Assembly (NCBI RefSeq): GCF_033807715.1 | Contig: NC_084607.1 | Span: forward strand, 14,396,441-14,460,440 | Length of the DNA stretch: 64,000 nt | DNA from: Cololabis saira | Taxonomy: Eukaryota; Chordata; Actinopteri; Beloniformes; Belonidae | Direction: 5' to 3' | In this document: positions 34,801-45,620 of the stretch, piece by piece | Layout: each line of letters opens with the position of its first letter | How positions within the stretch are numbered: position 1 is the stretch's first letter | Notes under the pieces: generated by a model | What the model was told of the DNA's origin: nothing | Databases searched by the model: none | What the model saw: the letters and a program-made list of their open reading frames with translations, nothing else | Made by a program: the position numbers and the translations under genes

Positions 34801-37800
34801 GGAGTTAATTTAGTGGTGTTTAAGGGTTTGTCTGATTGTCACATTTTCTCCCAGGCAGGACTATAATCAGCTAAAGCTCTAGCCGGTTTTAATGTAGATC
34901 TTGTTGCTCTCATAAAAGTGGCATTAATTGCCTTTCTAGAATAAATTATCCCAACTTTAAATAGTGAGTAATGGGGTTTTATTTGAATACAGTTTTTTAA
35001 CCAGAAGAAAAATTGTAATACCATTAAATGTAACTGTCATTGATGCATTGATTGCATGTGCTTTCCTCTGTTTTAAACAGAAAGAAAACTGCTCATACAA
35101 GCACGTGTATGCTAATCATTCATGTTTTAAACAAGACAAAGCTGTGTATTTCTTCATGTAATGTCATCATTTTCTTTGGAAAGAACTAATGGTGTAGGTA
35201 CACAGATGTTTGTGTAACAGATGTAAACCAAGGATGTCATGCCGTTCCAGGAGCTGAAGAAGTCGTAATGGAGAGTGATGCCAAGTCAAAAGAAGCTGAA
35301 CCACTTTGTGAGGATGTTTTGAAAGGTGAAGCAGAAAGTACGTCCCACACAGATGCAGGAAATGCCACAACTCAGGACTCTAGTATTAGCAATGGGGACG
35401 ATGCAGAGGAACAGCAGGAAACAGTGGACTTGAAGATCATCTGGAACAAGAACAAATATGATCTGAAGATTCCTGTTGATAGCACCGGAGCCAAACTAAA
35501 AGAGAGGATCCACTCACTCACTGGTGAATGTCTAAAGTAGTTCAAAACATTACATTACTGTAACAACAGATGTTTTTTCAGTGATTCAACAATACTCCAT
35601 GACTCCCTTCCGTCTCTTTAGGTCTTCCACCGGCAATGCAGAAAGTGATGTACAAAGGTCTGCTTCCAGAGGACAAGACGCTTAGAGAAATAAAGATTAC
35701 AAATGGTGCAAAAATAATGGTGGTAGGATCTACCATAAATGATGTATTAGCCGTTAACACACCAAAAGAGGTAATTCAACAGGAAGTCAAAGCTGAAGAA
35801 AACAAGAAAGAGCCTTTATGCAGACAAAAGGTAAGATTTCTTCCAGAGTAACTCAGATATTTCTGTTTTCGTGATTTTCAATTACATTTTTTTTTTCTTT
35901 TTTCTTCTACACTGTAATTTTAGCAACACAGGAAAGTATTAGACAAAGGTAAACCAGATGACATCATGGCGTCTATTAAAGGAACAAAGGTGAGAGGAGA
36001 TGAATGGACGTCATTCATGTTGCCTAAAGCTGTGACTAACAGACACGTTCAATATTCTCAGAATAGTTAGCTTTGACAGCACGCACCCTGAACATCTGCC
36101 TTGTCCTGCCGTTAGGAACGATTACCAACAGTGCCTTTATCTGGAATGTTTAACAAGTCCGGAGGAAAAGTTAGACTCACATTCAAACTGGAGCAAGATC
36201 AATTGTGGCTTGGAACGAAAGGTAACTTTATGCTTGTAGTGTAATTTTGCTGAACTCGCTGCAGCACAGAGATGGTGATGACTAACGTTTTCTTCATGCT
36301 TTTGTGTTTCCACTCTCAGAGAGAACGGAGAAGGTCCCAATGGGCTCCATTAAAAACGTAGTGTCTGAACCCATCGAAGGCCATGAGGACTATCACATGA
36401 TGGTAACTATTGTTGCAGCACACTGCTGTCAGATTTCTCTTTTTTTTGAAAAATCCAAATGCTCAGAGGTCAAAACAGGTGTCAGCATTTAAGTATCTCC
36501 TGGGGTAAAGAAAGAAAAGGATCAATCCAGTATACTTAAGTTTCATTATATGTGAAAAGTGTCTTTTGTGTAAGACAGCAGTCATAGCTATTCTTTGAAC
36601 TTTTACCATTACGACTGTGTGAAATTGCTAATCATCGTTTAGGACTTTGAAGAAGTCCGTGACTTCTCTCTCTTTCTGGACGTGTCAATACACCTTTCTG
36701 CTTCGCTTTCTGAAATAGACGTCCTGTGACAGATTACATTATGGACTCAAGTAGACTAACATTTAGAAGATCAATATCTCAAACCGCGTAAAATGGCAAA
36801 CAAACATGTCAAAAATCATGTGTCATAGAGGTATAATTTTACTTTTGTACAGGAAGCAGTCATCTTTCATTCCCAGAATTCACTTGTATAAAAGATGAAC
36901 ATTAGGCTGCAAAGTTCATAGCAGACAGTCATAAGTGCTCTCAGGCTGACAGCAATCGCCTAACTTTACATCTGTGCATCCACTCAAACCTGGTTTCAGT
37001 GTATCGGAACATCATAAAAATAGCCCCGACTTGGTCCAAAAATGACATAAAAACGAGCTCAGATGAACAACACATGAATATCACGCTGTCTTTATTAATT
37101 GAACAAAAATTAAACCGAAATGCAGAAGCAGTTTGTGAATGTTTAGAATCAGAATCAGAATCAGAAAGGGGGTTTATTGCCAAGTTTGTCAACACACACA
37201 AGGAATTTGTTGTGGTGAATGGTGCAATACAGTAAGAATAAAAATAAAGATAAAAAATAAAAATATGAAAGCAAACAAATATATATGGAGATAAACTGAG
37301 AGATAGAATAAAGTAAAATGTATAACAGGGATAAACAGGAATGTACAATATGAGGATTAAAAAGTGCCGGATATGAATCTTTACAAAAAGTGACGTAGGA
37401 TGACAGATGACAGATAAAAAACAGAAATGAACAGTATAGGCAGAAATGTACAATGTGGGGTTTTTTAAGAACGTCAACGTGATTCTGTAGCGTTAAATGA
37501 TACTTTACGAGGGATATTTTATGTTTTCCCACATTTTTTTTACTCATCTGCAGTGTTTTAAAGATGTATTATCATCTTACGCTCACCTGAGGCTCTAATA
37601 TGAGGTGTTTCTATGTTATAGCAGAACCTATAACATAAACATAGGCTTATGGTTTAGCAGACCATAAGGTGCAGGAAATGTTCAAGCTTGCTGGCTTTGT
37701 CTTGCGTGAGAAAGCAGAATTTCCTTATAAGATCTTGGTCTCCTGGCAGCGTGTGTTACGACTAGCCCGGCCAGCCGTTGTGGTTCTTTTCCTCTTTGAT

Positions 37801-40800
37801 ACAAACAATTAGTCTGGTTTCTCGGGATTAAACATCAATGTCTAAGAGCAGTATCAACAGATGAAGAAGAAACTGTTCTTTACCAGTGGAAATGGCAGTT
37901 CTGCAGTAAAAACTTGTTGATCCACGGGGCTGTTAGAGATTCTCCTGCCATCGTGGTTGTTTTGAATGATGCTCTTGGACGGTCCTCACATACGCCCGTC
38001 TGCTGCTCTGTTGGGATTGGTTTGGTAACTTCTCTACAGGGGGAAATACATGTCATTAGGAGGGCTGCAATAGGCTTTCACTAGAAGGAATTACAGAAGG
38101 GGTATGGCTGGCCAAGCTAAGTTATGACGGGAATTTGTAATAATGACAAGATACTAGAAGATGCTAAACTAGCTAATGCTACCTGAGCTCTGCCTGAGAC
38201 ACAATCCTCTCTTTTTCCAAAAGTATCTCTCCATTTAATTGTCTTTTTATCTGTCTGAAATAACAGGCTTTTGGAGTTTTTCTAAGTGCAGAAACTCTCA
38301 AGACCCTAAAGATGAAAATAAGATGGAAATCAACACAATATGGCCACTTCAACTGAAGTGTGAAAACATTCTTCCATCTCCTGCTCTCCTTAAGTTCAAC
38401 CACAGTATTTATATCGTGTTGAGATCTAATCCTTCCCAGATCGATGGGCAGCAACATTTGCTTTTCTTAAATTCTTGCTAGTGTCTTTTCTCCTTGACAT
38501 TAACACACACCAGAGTTCTTCAGACAAGTAAACTGACAAAAACTTCCTTTTATGGAGTAAGAAAGTACATGCAGAGTACCTGGCTCCTATTTAGGCATTC
38601 AACCCTTTTATATGGCAGTCAGTAGGGTTGTTGTCTAGAGGCTTATAGGAGAATATCATTTTTTATCATAGCATGTAGTTCTATTGAAGTTACCAAACAT
38701 GGTCACTTGTCCTGAAAAGGGTTCATTCTTATGGATCGTGTTTCATGCATTGTTTCAGTAAATGTTGGCACGTTGTACCGTGTCATGTTGTTCATCTGAG
38801 TTTGTGTTTGATTATAATACCTTGTAAGTATTATATCAGTTTCTTATGTCTGGATCCGTAAAAACCCTACAAAAGGGGGTACTTTTCTTGTATTTGTTTC
38901 TCGTGACTTTCTGAGAAGAATTTTCAAAGATGTCCAGGTTGCTGGTGCATTGCTAGTTCCCAATTAGGGCTGCACCTAACGACTATTTTAATAGTCGACT
39001 AGTCACCGACTATTGAAACGATTAGTCGACTAATCGGATAATTAGTCTTTTTTTTTTTAATTTAGTATGAGGTTGCATTAATTATGTGGCAAATGATAAT
39101 AAACACAAGAAAGATGGCACTAGAGCCCTGCTATAGCGGGACTGTTTTCTTCATCCTGCTCCCGCTGCATTTCTGACCATTACCGCCTGCAACGCGTGTG
39201 TCCACTCCCGCCCCTCCTGCAAAACTCATGAATTCATGCCCGCACGGTGCACAATAAGATGCATTGATTTAGTGTCTTATTCCGTCCCGCAAGAGAAAAG
39301 TCCAGACAAATCTATCTGATTTAATGTTAACATGATCATTGTGGAGCTTGATGGATAATTGACAGTTCATAGGCACCTGACTGAAAGTCGGATGCAAATC
39401 CATCATTGTCATCAGCGCACAAGCCTTTTTTCGCCTTTCGCGCTGCATCAATTATTGAGGTTATAGCAACGAGAGTAGCTGTGAGTGGCTCAAATAATAC
39501 TAATAAATAACATAAAATAAACAAAGTTTAGAATGAAACGAATTAATTTAACAAATGAATCGCTTGGCCATTACATTGGAGGGAGAGAATGCTGCTGACC
39601 GACTGCGGCCCCGTGCATCTCTCTTCCAAGATGCGCCACAGAAACTAAACGCAGTTTCTCCAAATATCTGACTTAATTTAATACTTTGTCAGGCATAACG
39701 TTAAACGCCAAAATACACTTAATATCTTACCAAGGCGAGTGCGTTTCGTTCAGCACTCCGACGTGCTTTCTCTTCAAATGCATTACCGACGTGCTCCCGT
39801 CAAAAGCAACGTCGGCTTTGCAAACCTTGCAAGTCATCTTATTATTCACCGTATCGAGGCTAAAATGCTCCCAAACTTTTTATTTTATTTTTTATCAAAG
39901 TTTTATTACCCGCAGCTGCGCTCAGACGTTGTCGTGCATGCGCGACTCGACAGAGATTGTATTGAAGTGAGACGCCTCACTCCATTGGAAAAACACGTCT
40001 GGCGACAATTGTCGACAATGGAATTCATTGTCGACAATTTTGATTATCGATTTTTGTCGACAACGTCGACGAATCGTTGCAGCCCTATTCCCAATGACTG
40101 AACACTTCTAATTGAACAGTTGAATCAGTGATAAGGCATCAGTTTATTCCTGTACAGTTAAGCTTTGTTTCACAGCCACATGATCACAGTGTAGACAGTA
40201 GGTCAACATAACTGCATTACCGTCTGTGTAACTGTTCCAAAATTGTCATAACAACATAGTTAATGGTTATCGTCCTTGTTTACTTGAAGTTTCAGGCAGG
40301 TTGAGTTTTGGCCATTTCAGAATACCAGGTGCCCACTGGGTTATAATACCATATAAAGGCTGTGTTGAAGAAAAATATAGACGGACAATTATAGTAAAGA
40401 TATTTTATAGACAAAGAAAAATAAAGATTGTACTATCAGACCTGCACACGTGGACAAGTTTGTAGGTTGAAATTAAAATATTCTTAACTATCACTGAAAT
40501 AACTGCAGACTGATTTAGAATATTTATTTCATGTTCATGCAGATCAGATTTAGATTTTTCAAATTAATAATAAAAGAAATGAAACTGGCAGGGAGGAAAG
40601 TGATGGTAGACCTAACTTAATATTTAGTTGCACAACCTTTAGCAGCAATCCCTGCCAGCAAGCGATCTCTCCAGCTCTCAGTGAGACTTCTGCATCTGCC
40701 AACAGCTATTTTGGTCCACTCTTCCTGCACAAACAGCTCTAGCTGTCTGACGTTTACAGCGTTCCTTCTTCAGTCTTCACATCTTTTCACAGATGTTCAA

Positions 40801-42031
40801 CAACATTAGTGTCAGGACTCGGAAGGGTCCACTTACAAGCCGTCCATTGTGTCGTGTTGTGGACACTACTGTTAGAGGATGTATGATCACCAGAGATCCC
40901 CAGATTAGTTTTTCCATCTATGAACAAAAAGCTGATATAACTCCCCCCAAAATAAATCCAGTTTTGTCTCTTTTGGAGCGAGTTAATGACCTGTCAACAT
41001 GCATTTGAGTAAATTCTAGTTTTTCTTTTAATAGTGAAGTCCTCCTGAATCTTCTTCCGTGTTCAAAGGGGGATGGATGGTGTGATCAGACATGATCTTG
41101 ACCTTGGAGTTCAGCTTGAATGTCTTTCGCTGTTTTCATTGGCTCTTTATCTACCATCCATATTAACTATCTAATCAACTTAGGGTTGCATTTCCTCTTG
41201 CAACCATGTCCCGGACAGTTGGCTCCAGTCCCATGGACACTGTCCCTCTTAATCATATTTGCAGCTGTAGTCACAGAAACACCATGCTGCTGGGAGATGA
41301 TCTCAGCCTTCACCTTTAACTCGCTTCTCTGTCCTCTTCTTTTTGTACTCGTCAGATAACTCTCCTCTCGACTCACAATTATGCCAAACTCCAGAGCTGA
41401 AAATAAATTACAAACATCACAATTCAGAGCTTATTTTAGGGATATCAACAAACATTCTAGTCGACCTTGTTTCAAATGTCTAGTTGAAATTAAATCTTTG
41501 GGACTAAAGAATTTGTTTGTTTTTAATCCAGCTGTGAAGTGAAAAGTTCTGCGTCAGAAATGGTCTTTGATGCCAACACACTTGTAGCACATATAGAATA
41601 ACCTCTGGCATTAATTGTGTGGCGCGTAAACATCAAGCAGGGGGTTATTTGTTAAGTTGTGATAGACGCATGACGAGGGTGTGCCGAATGAGGAGCAGAC
41701 ATTAGCGGCTGATAAGATCCAGTCAGGCAGCAAACAGAGTCCTGCGTCATGCTTTTATTGTCTGTCCTCTCTAAACACCAACACAGCTAACAGTTTATGA
41801 AAAACTTCACCCTCACAAGTTTTCCAGAAAACCTGAAGCTTTGGTTGCACGTGGAATAACTCCAAAAACCACTTCATAAACTCACTGCATTCTTTTTATT
41901 TTTTATTTTCCCTTTTACAGGCTTTTCAGTTGGGTCCGACGGAAGCTTCTCAGTATTGGGTCTACTGGGTGCCTGTCCAGTTTGTCGATGCAATCAAAGA
42001 CACAGTCCTTGGAAAATGGCAGTATTTCTAA
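31855..42031 (+). CDS. UBFD1: UBFD1, ubiquitin-like-domain protein
   Basis: Seven coding exons join in phase: 31855-31870, 35251-35523, 35622-35830, 35924-35989, 36116-36221, 36320-36402, 41921-42031. They give 287 aa; the human protein has 309. A low-complexity acidic N-terminus (residues 1-62) precedes a ubiquitin-like domain (about 63-138) containing 'VDLKIIWNKNKYDLKIP' and 'GAKIMVVGSTINDV'. The conserved C-terminal half includes 'LPTVPLSGMFNKSGGKVRL', 'LEQDQLWLGTKERTEK' and the end 'DAIKDTVLGKWQYF'. The start is a 16-base exon, ATGGCGACGCAGGATG, that reads straight into exon 2 (M-A-T-Q-D-G-A-E-E); an alternative Met lies at 35270. The biochemical role is poorly known; the protein has been linked to NF-kB signalling and polyubiquitin binding. 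Confidence 0.95.
31871..35250 (+). other. UBFD1 intron 1 (3.4 kb)
   Basis: AT-rich intron. A poly-G run (about 32820-32831) is the only conspicuous simple repeat. I see no coding sequence, RNA gene or clear mobile element. Confidence 0.55.
36403..38956 (+). other. First half of UBFD1 intron 6, with a LINE 3' tail
   Basis: At 37144-37245 'agaatcagaatcagaatcagaaag' followed by 'ggtttattgccaagtttgtc' and 'acaaggaatttgttgtgg' is a well-known fish LINE 3' end, inserted in minus orientation (the GATTCT-type tandem tail is the 3' terminus). The rest is unremarkable AT-rich intron. Confidence 0.55.
38965..40087 (-). mobile_element. hAT DNA transposon, 1123 bp, with BED zinc-finger remnant
   Basis: The ends are TAGGGCTGCA and TGCAGCCCTA, with 'gtcgac'-rich subterminal inverted repeats. 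The element is flanked on both sides by a perfect 8 bp duplication, TTCCCAAT (38957-38964 and 40088-40095), the hAT signature. On the minus strand 39735-39880 encodes a BED-type finger: 'KVWEHFSLDTVNNK', then C-x2-C ('MTCKVCKA') and H-x4-H ('MHLKRKHVGV'), ending at a splice donor (CCTTG|GTAAGA). The catalytic RNase H-like region is missing, so this is an internally deleted copy. It sits in UBFD1 intron 6. Confidence 0.92.
40610..41390 (-). mobile_element. Tc1/mariner-like transposase relic
   Basis: Three blocks read on the minus strand in the order of a Tc1 transposase. At about 41167-41340 an HTH-like end and linker, 'GVSVTTAANMIKRDSV', is followed by a basic GRPRK-like stretch. Near 40800-40830 'PSPDTNVVEHL' corresponds to the DLNPIEHLW block. 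At 40620-40680 'WRDRLLAGIAAKGCATKY' is followed by a stop and matches the typical C terminus. The spacing is too short for a full protein and the blocks are in different frames, so it is a deleted, frameshifted relic in UBFD1 intron 6. Confidence 0.72.
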
Positions 42032-42274
42032 TGTGCCTCTTTTTTTCTTTTTTTTTTTTGACTGATAAACTGAGAAGAGGAGCAAATGAAAAATTAAACT
42101 GGAGTCAAGATTGAGACTTAAAGAACTCCTTGGAACATATTTGAAGGAAACTGACGGATGCCTGTGGACTAATCATATTCTTTTTAGGTTAAAAGTGCAC
42201 TATGTGGCAGCGTAACATTTCTAAGCCCTGTTGATCATATAAGGTTTTCAGCAAATCCAAGGGAAAACAATTGA

Positions 42275-42330
42275 AATAAAATGTACAGATATTGCTAACA
42301 CTTTTCTTCATTTATTCTTAAAGAAATAAA
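42275..42330 (+). terminator. UBFD1: UBFD1 polyadenylation signals
   Basis: AATAAA occurs at 42275-42280 and again at 42325-42330, about 245 and 295 bases after the UBFD1 stop. Either could define the 3' end. Confidence 0.6.
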
Positions 42331-43130
42331 AATTATTTAATAAAATGAATTCACCAGGTCATTGTTTTTTTGTCTTCTCTGCTACACAAAACAGAGCTGC
42401 ATTTTATTTTTCACATGAGGACAAATGCTTTGTTTCAATGGAATTTGTGTGGAGAGAAAGTGCAGATTAATTAAACCCTGAAATAAAGCATCATTGGAGG
42501 TTATAAGTTGTTTCTGTTCAGCTCCATCCTTATGTTTGTTCACATTTTGCTTGAAATAAAGAGTCCAAAACAGCAGCTTGCTTTTAGAATTCAAACTTTT
42601 ATTTTCTTCCTCCTCATTAGCTCTGATGTGTTTTGAGCAGCCACCAAACCACAGAGCTTTGCTTAGTTTTTCTGAGCAGCTCTTATTCTGAGAAAATGTT
42701 GTAGACTGAATGATGGAAATTAAATGAGATTTAAATACATATAATTGTATAATACATATTAAGGAGTTATTTCTGTTTTGTTTAGTTCCATTTTCTTATC
42801 GGTGGGTTAATTCATAAAAATAAAAATAAACTATTTTAATTGAATAAGCTTACAAACAAGTAATTTCATTCCATTATATACAGTAACACACACCTGCATT
42901 GCATGTAAAAGTTTATATTTTTCTGAAATGCAACAGCAGCGTAATAAGTGGCCTATTTAAATACAAAAAATCATGGAAACTGACTTTTCAAGCTGTGAAA
43001 TGGTTAAATTATAATTGAACTATTAGTTCACGTCTTACGTCTTATTGTTCGAAAATTAAAAGGAAATTTCTCACTTTGTGATTGTGCTTATTCAAGAAAT
43101 GTGATGCTTTTACTTTGAAATGTTGCACAT
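42331..43130. other. Spacer between UBFD1 and RMI2
   Basis: AT-rich, about 0.8 kb, with no recognisable gene. The final 100 bp merge into the RMI2 promoter. Confidence 0.6.
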
Positions 43131-43138
43131 GGAAGTTG

Positions 43139-43236
43139 TTTCCGCGGGAAAAGAAATACTTCCGGTTAACGCTGTTCTTTGGCGGGTAACAAGAAATGAA
43201 AACGTTTCTGATTGTTCACCCCCGTGTCGAGCCACG
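43139..43236 (+). promoter_or_regulatory. RMI2: RMI2 promoter with E2F-like and ETS-like sites
   Basis: TTTCCGCGGGAAAA (43139-43152) and TTTGGCGGG (43178-43186) resemble E2F sites, and ACTTCCGG (about 43158-43165) is an ETS core. All lie within 100 bp of the start codon. E2F control would fit an S-phase genome-maintenance gene. Binding is inferred from motif alone. Confidence 0.6.
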
Positions 43237-44783
43237 ATGTCCACGCCAGATCAGACCGGCGCCGACGGCCGGCGGCCGCCGCCAGTCAAAGTGCTGTCCG
43301 GCCAGCTGCGGAGCTCCGGGGGCTCCACAGGCAGCGGGGAGGGCTACGTGATCAGGCTGGGAAAGGGTCGCTCTCTGCGGGCGTCGCTCGTGTGGATGCA
43401 GGGCACCGTCCTGGAGGTCCAGCTGGACAGGAACTCCGCGCTGCTGATGGATGAGACAGGCACCTTCATCGTGCAGAACGTAAACAACATCCCCAAAGGA
43501 AAGCCGTGTTTGATCCAAGGTATGAATGAATGGATGGATGGATGGATGAATGAATGAATTTATTTCGAACGTGTATATAAAAAAATTTAAATAAACTGTA
43601 ACATCTTCATATGCGCATAGGTTCGAAAAAGGAGTAGGAAGAAGTATACACTTTTTCCTAGTTCCTACCCCTTTATAACTATGAATTTACATTATTGCTA
43701 TATCTACACAATATCCATATAGATATAGTCTATATCAATACTACGTAAACATGCCTATTACTACATAATTATCCATATAAGTGTATAGAAAATATAAATA
43801 TTACATAATTATATCAATATATAGAAAATACAAATATATAAATATCCCTATATATGCTACATACATAATAAATATATAACATATATTACATAATTATAAC
43901 TCCCTCTCAACACATGATATATATTACATAAATATCCACATAAATATTTAATCTTTAATATTTAATCTAATATACCATTTTTCCCTATTTTATTTATCAC
44001 ACTCCTCGTTAACCCATTTCCTCTTTCATATACCTGTTTATAAATAACTTTTTGTATCTCTTTTTAAACAGATTTATGTTAGTACTTTGTTTCATTTCCT
44101 GCTCCAAACTGTTCCAGGTCACTCCACAGTTCGATATGCACATGCTTTCCATTGTTGTTTGTACTTTGTTTTCTAAAATGTAGTTCTCCCCTAGATTATG
44201 GTAAATGCATAACTATAATTTTATTATCATTAATGAATGAGCTTCTTATAATAACCACAATCGTATGCTGTAACAATGCACTTTTTAATAACAATGACTA
44301 CCTCATACTGCTGCACCCTTCACTTTTACATTGTATTATGTTAAGAGCCATTTGTCTATTACAGTTTGTAACTATTTAAATCTGTGTTCAGTGAGCGTGT
44401 CTGGCATGTTCATACTTGGCCAATAAAGCTTATTCTATGAGCTTGGTTAATTATATCGACAGTCTTCACATTGAAAACAAGAAAAACAAAAACATATTTT
44501 CCAACTTTAAGAGGTACCTAAGCATAAGATGAATGTCTGTAGAAGAATATATTGATTTCAAAGCCAGCAGCCGCTACTGTGACTAGACGGCATCATTTAA
44601 CCTTTGACCTCCTGCTGCCTCCTCTCTGCAGGCAAATACGTGATGGTGATGGGCGTCATCCAGGCCGTCTCCCCTGAGCCGGTCATCCGCGCCGTGAAGA
44701 TGGCAGACCTCTCCGAGCGGGCCGCACTTCACAGACAGATGTGGAAGCTGGAGGTGGAGGACCTGCAGCAGGTCCTGGCCTGA
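43237..44783 (+). CDS. RMI2: RMI2, OB-fold subunit of the BLM-TOP3A-RMI complex
   Basis: Two exons, 43237-43519 and 44632-44783, join in phase (Gln-Gly-Lys at the junction) and encode 144 aa; human RMI2 is 147. Diagnostic segments are '[11 protein letters not shown]', '[13 protein letters not shown]', '[19 protein letters not shown]', 'AVKMADLSE' and the C-terminal '[11 protein letters not shown]'. The protein is a single OB fold that pairs with RMI1 and helps BLM helicase and topoisomerase III-alpha dissolve double Holliday junctions in the nucleus. The Met at 43237 was chosen by length and homology; an upstream in-frame ATG at 43120 would overlap the promoter motifs and add unconserved residues. 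The first exon is markedly GC-rich compared with its surroundings. Confidence 0.96.
43520..44215 (-). mobile_element. LINE 3' fragment in RMI2 intron 1
   Basis: Starting right after the RMI2 exon 1 donor is a tetranucleotide tract ('gaatgaatggatggatgg'), then 'tttatttcgaacgtgtat', 'aaaaaggagtaggaagaag' and an AT-rich body, ending near 44210 with 'ctaaaatgtagttctcccct'. The same landmarks occur in the same order at 57718-58440. Read on the minus strand, the tetranucleotide tract is the tandem 3' tail, as in L2/CR1/Rex-type LINEs. It is a 5'-truncated, dead copy. Confidence 0.8.
44380..44445 (+). repeat. Short LINE-like 3' tail
   Basis: 'ttggccaataaagcttattct' near 44417 resembles the AATAAAGC-terminated 3' end of dispersed fish LINEs in + orientation. 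Only the last few dozen bases are recognisable. Confidence 0.35.
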
Positions 44784-45036
44784 GCGCAGGCCAGCAGATG
44801 GAGATGCTGTGGTCGTTGACAGCTGCCACGCTGCATGAGCGGACTGAACTCCAGTACCAGATATCGGGCGTGTAATCTTGGAGGCGGGAGACGAAGAGAC
44901 TGTATTTTAAGGAAGCACTTGTTTTTGTGAGGCCTTAAAAAGCCATTTTATCATCCAGGCGGTTTGCACTTTAGTTCATCTTTGTATTAAGGAGCTTGAC
45001 ATGTGGATTCATGAACAGATTAGTTCAAATAATTGT

Positions 45037-45042
45037 AATAAA
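45037..45042 (+). terminator. RMI2: RMI2 polyadenylation signal AATAAA
   Basis: Canonical hexamer 254 bases after the RMI2 stop. ZC3H7A approaches from the other side and its own signal is at 45123, so the two transcripts end almost on top of each other. Confidence 0.65.
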
Positions 45043-45122
45043 TATCTAAAAATACCACCACCTTTGAATCAATGCATGTAAATGAGATTGATAAACAGCA
45101 GTTTCAATAGATTAAAAAAAGC

Positions 45123-45128
45123 TTTATT
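45123..45128 (-). terminator. ZC3H7A: ZC3H7A polyadenylation signal
   Basis: TTTATT on + is AATAAA on the minus strand, 493 bases beyond the ZC3H7A stop at 45621. No better hexamer lies nearer to the RMI2 end. Confidence 0.6.
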
Positions 45129-45620
45129 TGGTAGGGTGCCCATTACACTGGTAGCACTATTAGATAAATGGAAAGTGAAAATGACCTATATTGACTGATT
45201 AAGACAAAATAATGTCAACTGAATTCTCAATTTAAGCAATTCATACTTAAAACGGAAAAGGTCATTAACATATACAAACTGCTTGTGAAAAGAATTGTTT
45301 TCTCTTTAAATTCGAGTCTAGTTTTCACAACTCGTCTCTGATCGGGGTTTACACATGCTATTTTTCGTTTTCGGGTGTTCTTCTGCATGAAGCACAGCAA
45401 AGCTTCAAGTGTCGCCCACTGAATATTTGCCCATAACACTCATGTAGATCTGATCAGAGAAAACCAGCCACCAATAAGGGGGGCCGTCCTGAGCGCCCCC
45501 CTTTTAAAAATCATGCTGTGATCAGGCTACTTCCTGTGATCGGCAGAGGCCCTCGCTGACCTCAAGACTGTTTAAATACTGCATCAGTTGCAAGTGAGCA
45601 TGGATATTGTCAGCACATCT

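Noticed and set aside
36941..37477. 178-codon minus-strand frame rich in Phe, Ile, Leu and Tyr
   Set aside because: It runs through a LINE 3' tail and A/T-rich simple sequence; the apparent hydrophobic protein comes from low-complexity DNA.
43120..43236. In-frame upstream ATG extending RMI2 by 39 residues
   Set aside because: The extension covers E2F/ETS-like promoter motifs and would make the protein much longer than its orthologues.
45478..45508. GGGGGGCC...GCGCCCCCC inverted words resembling a hairpin terminator
   Set aside because: This is a vertebrate nuclear locus within the ZC3H7A 3' untranslated region; rho-independent terminators do not apply.
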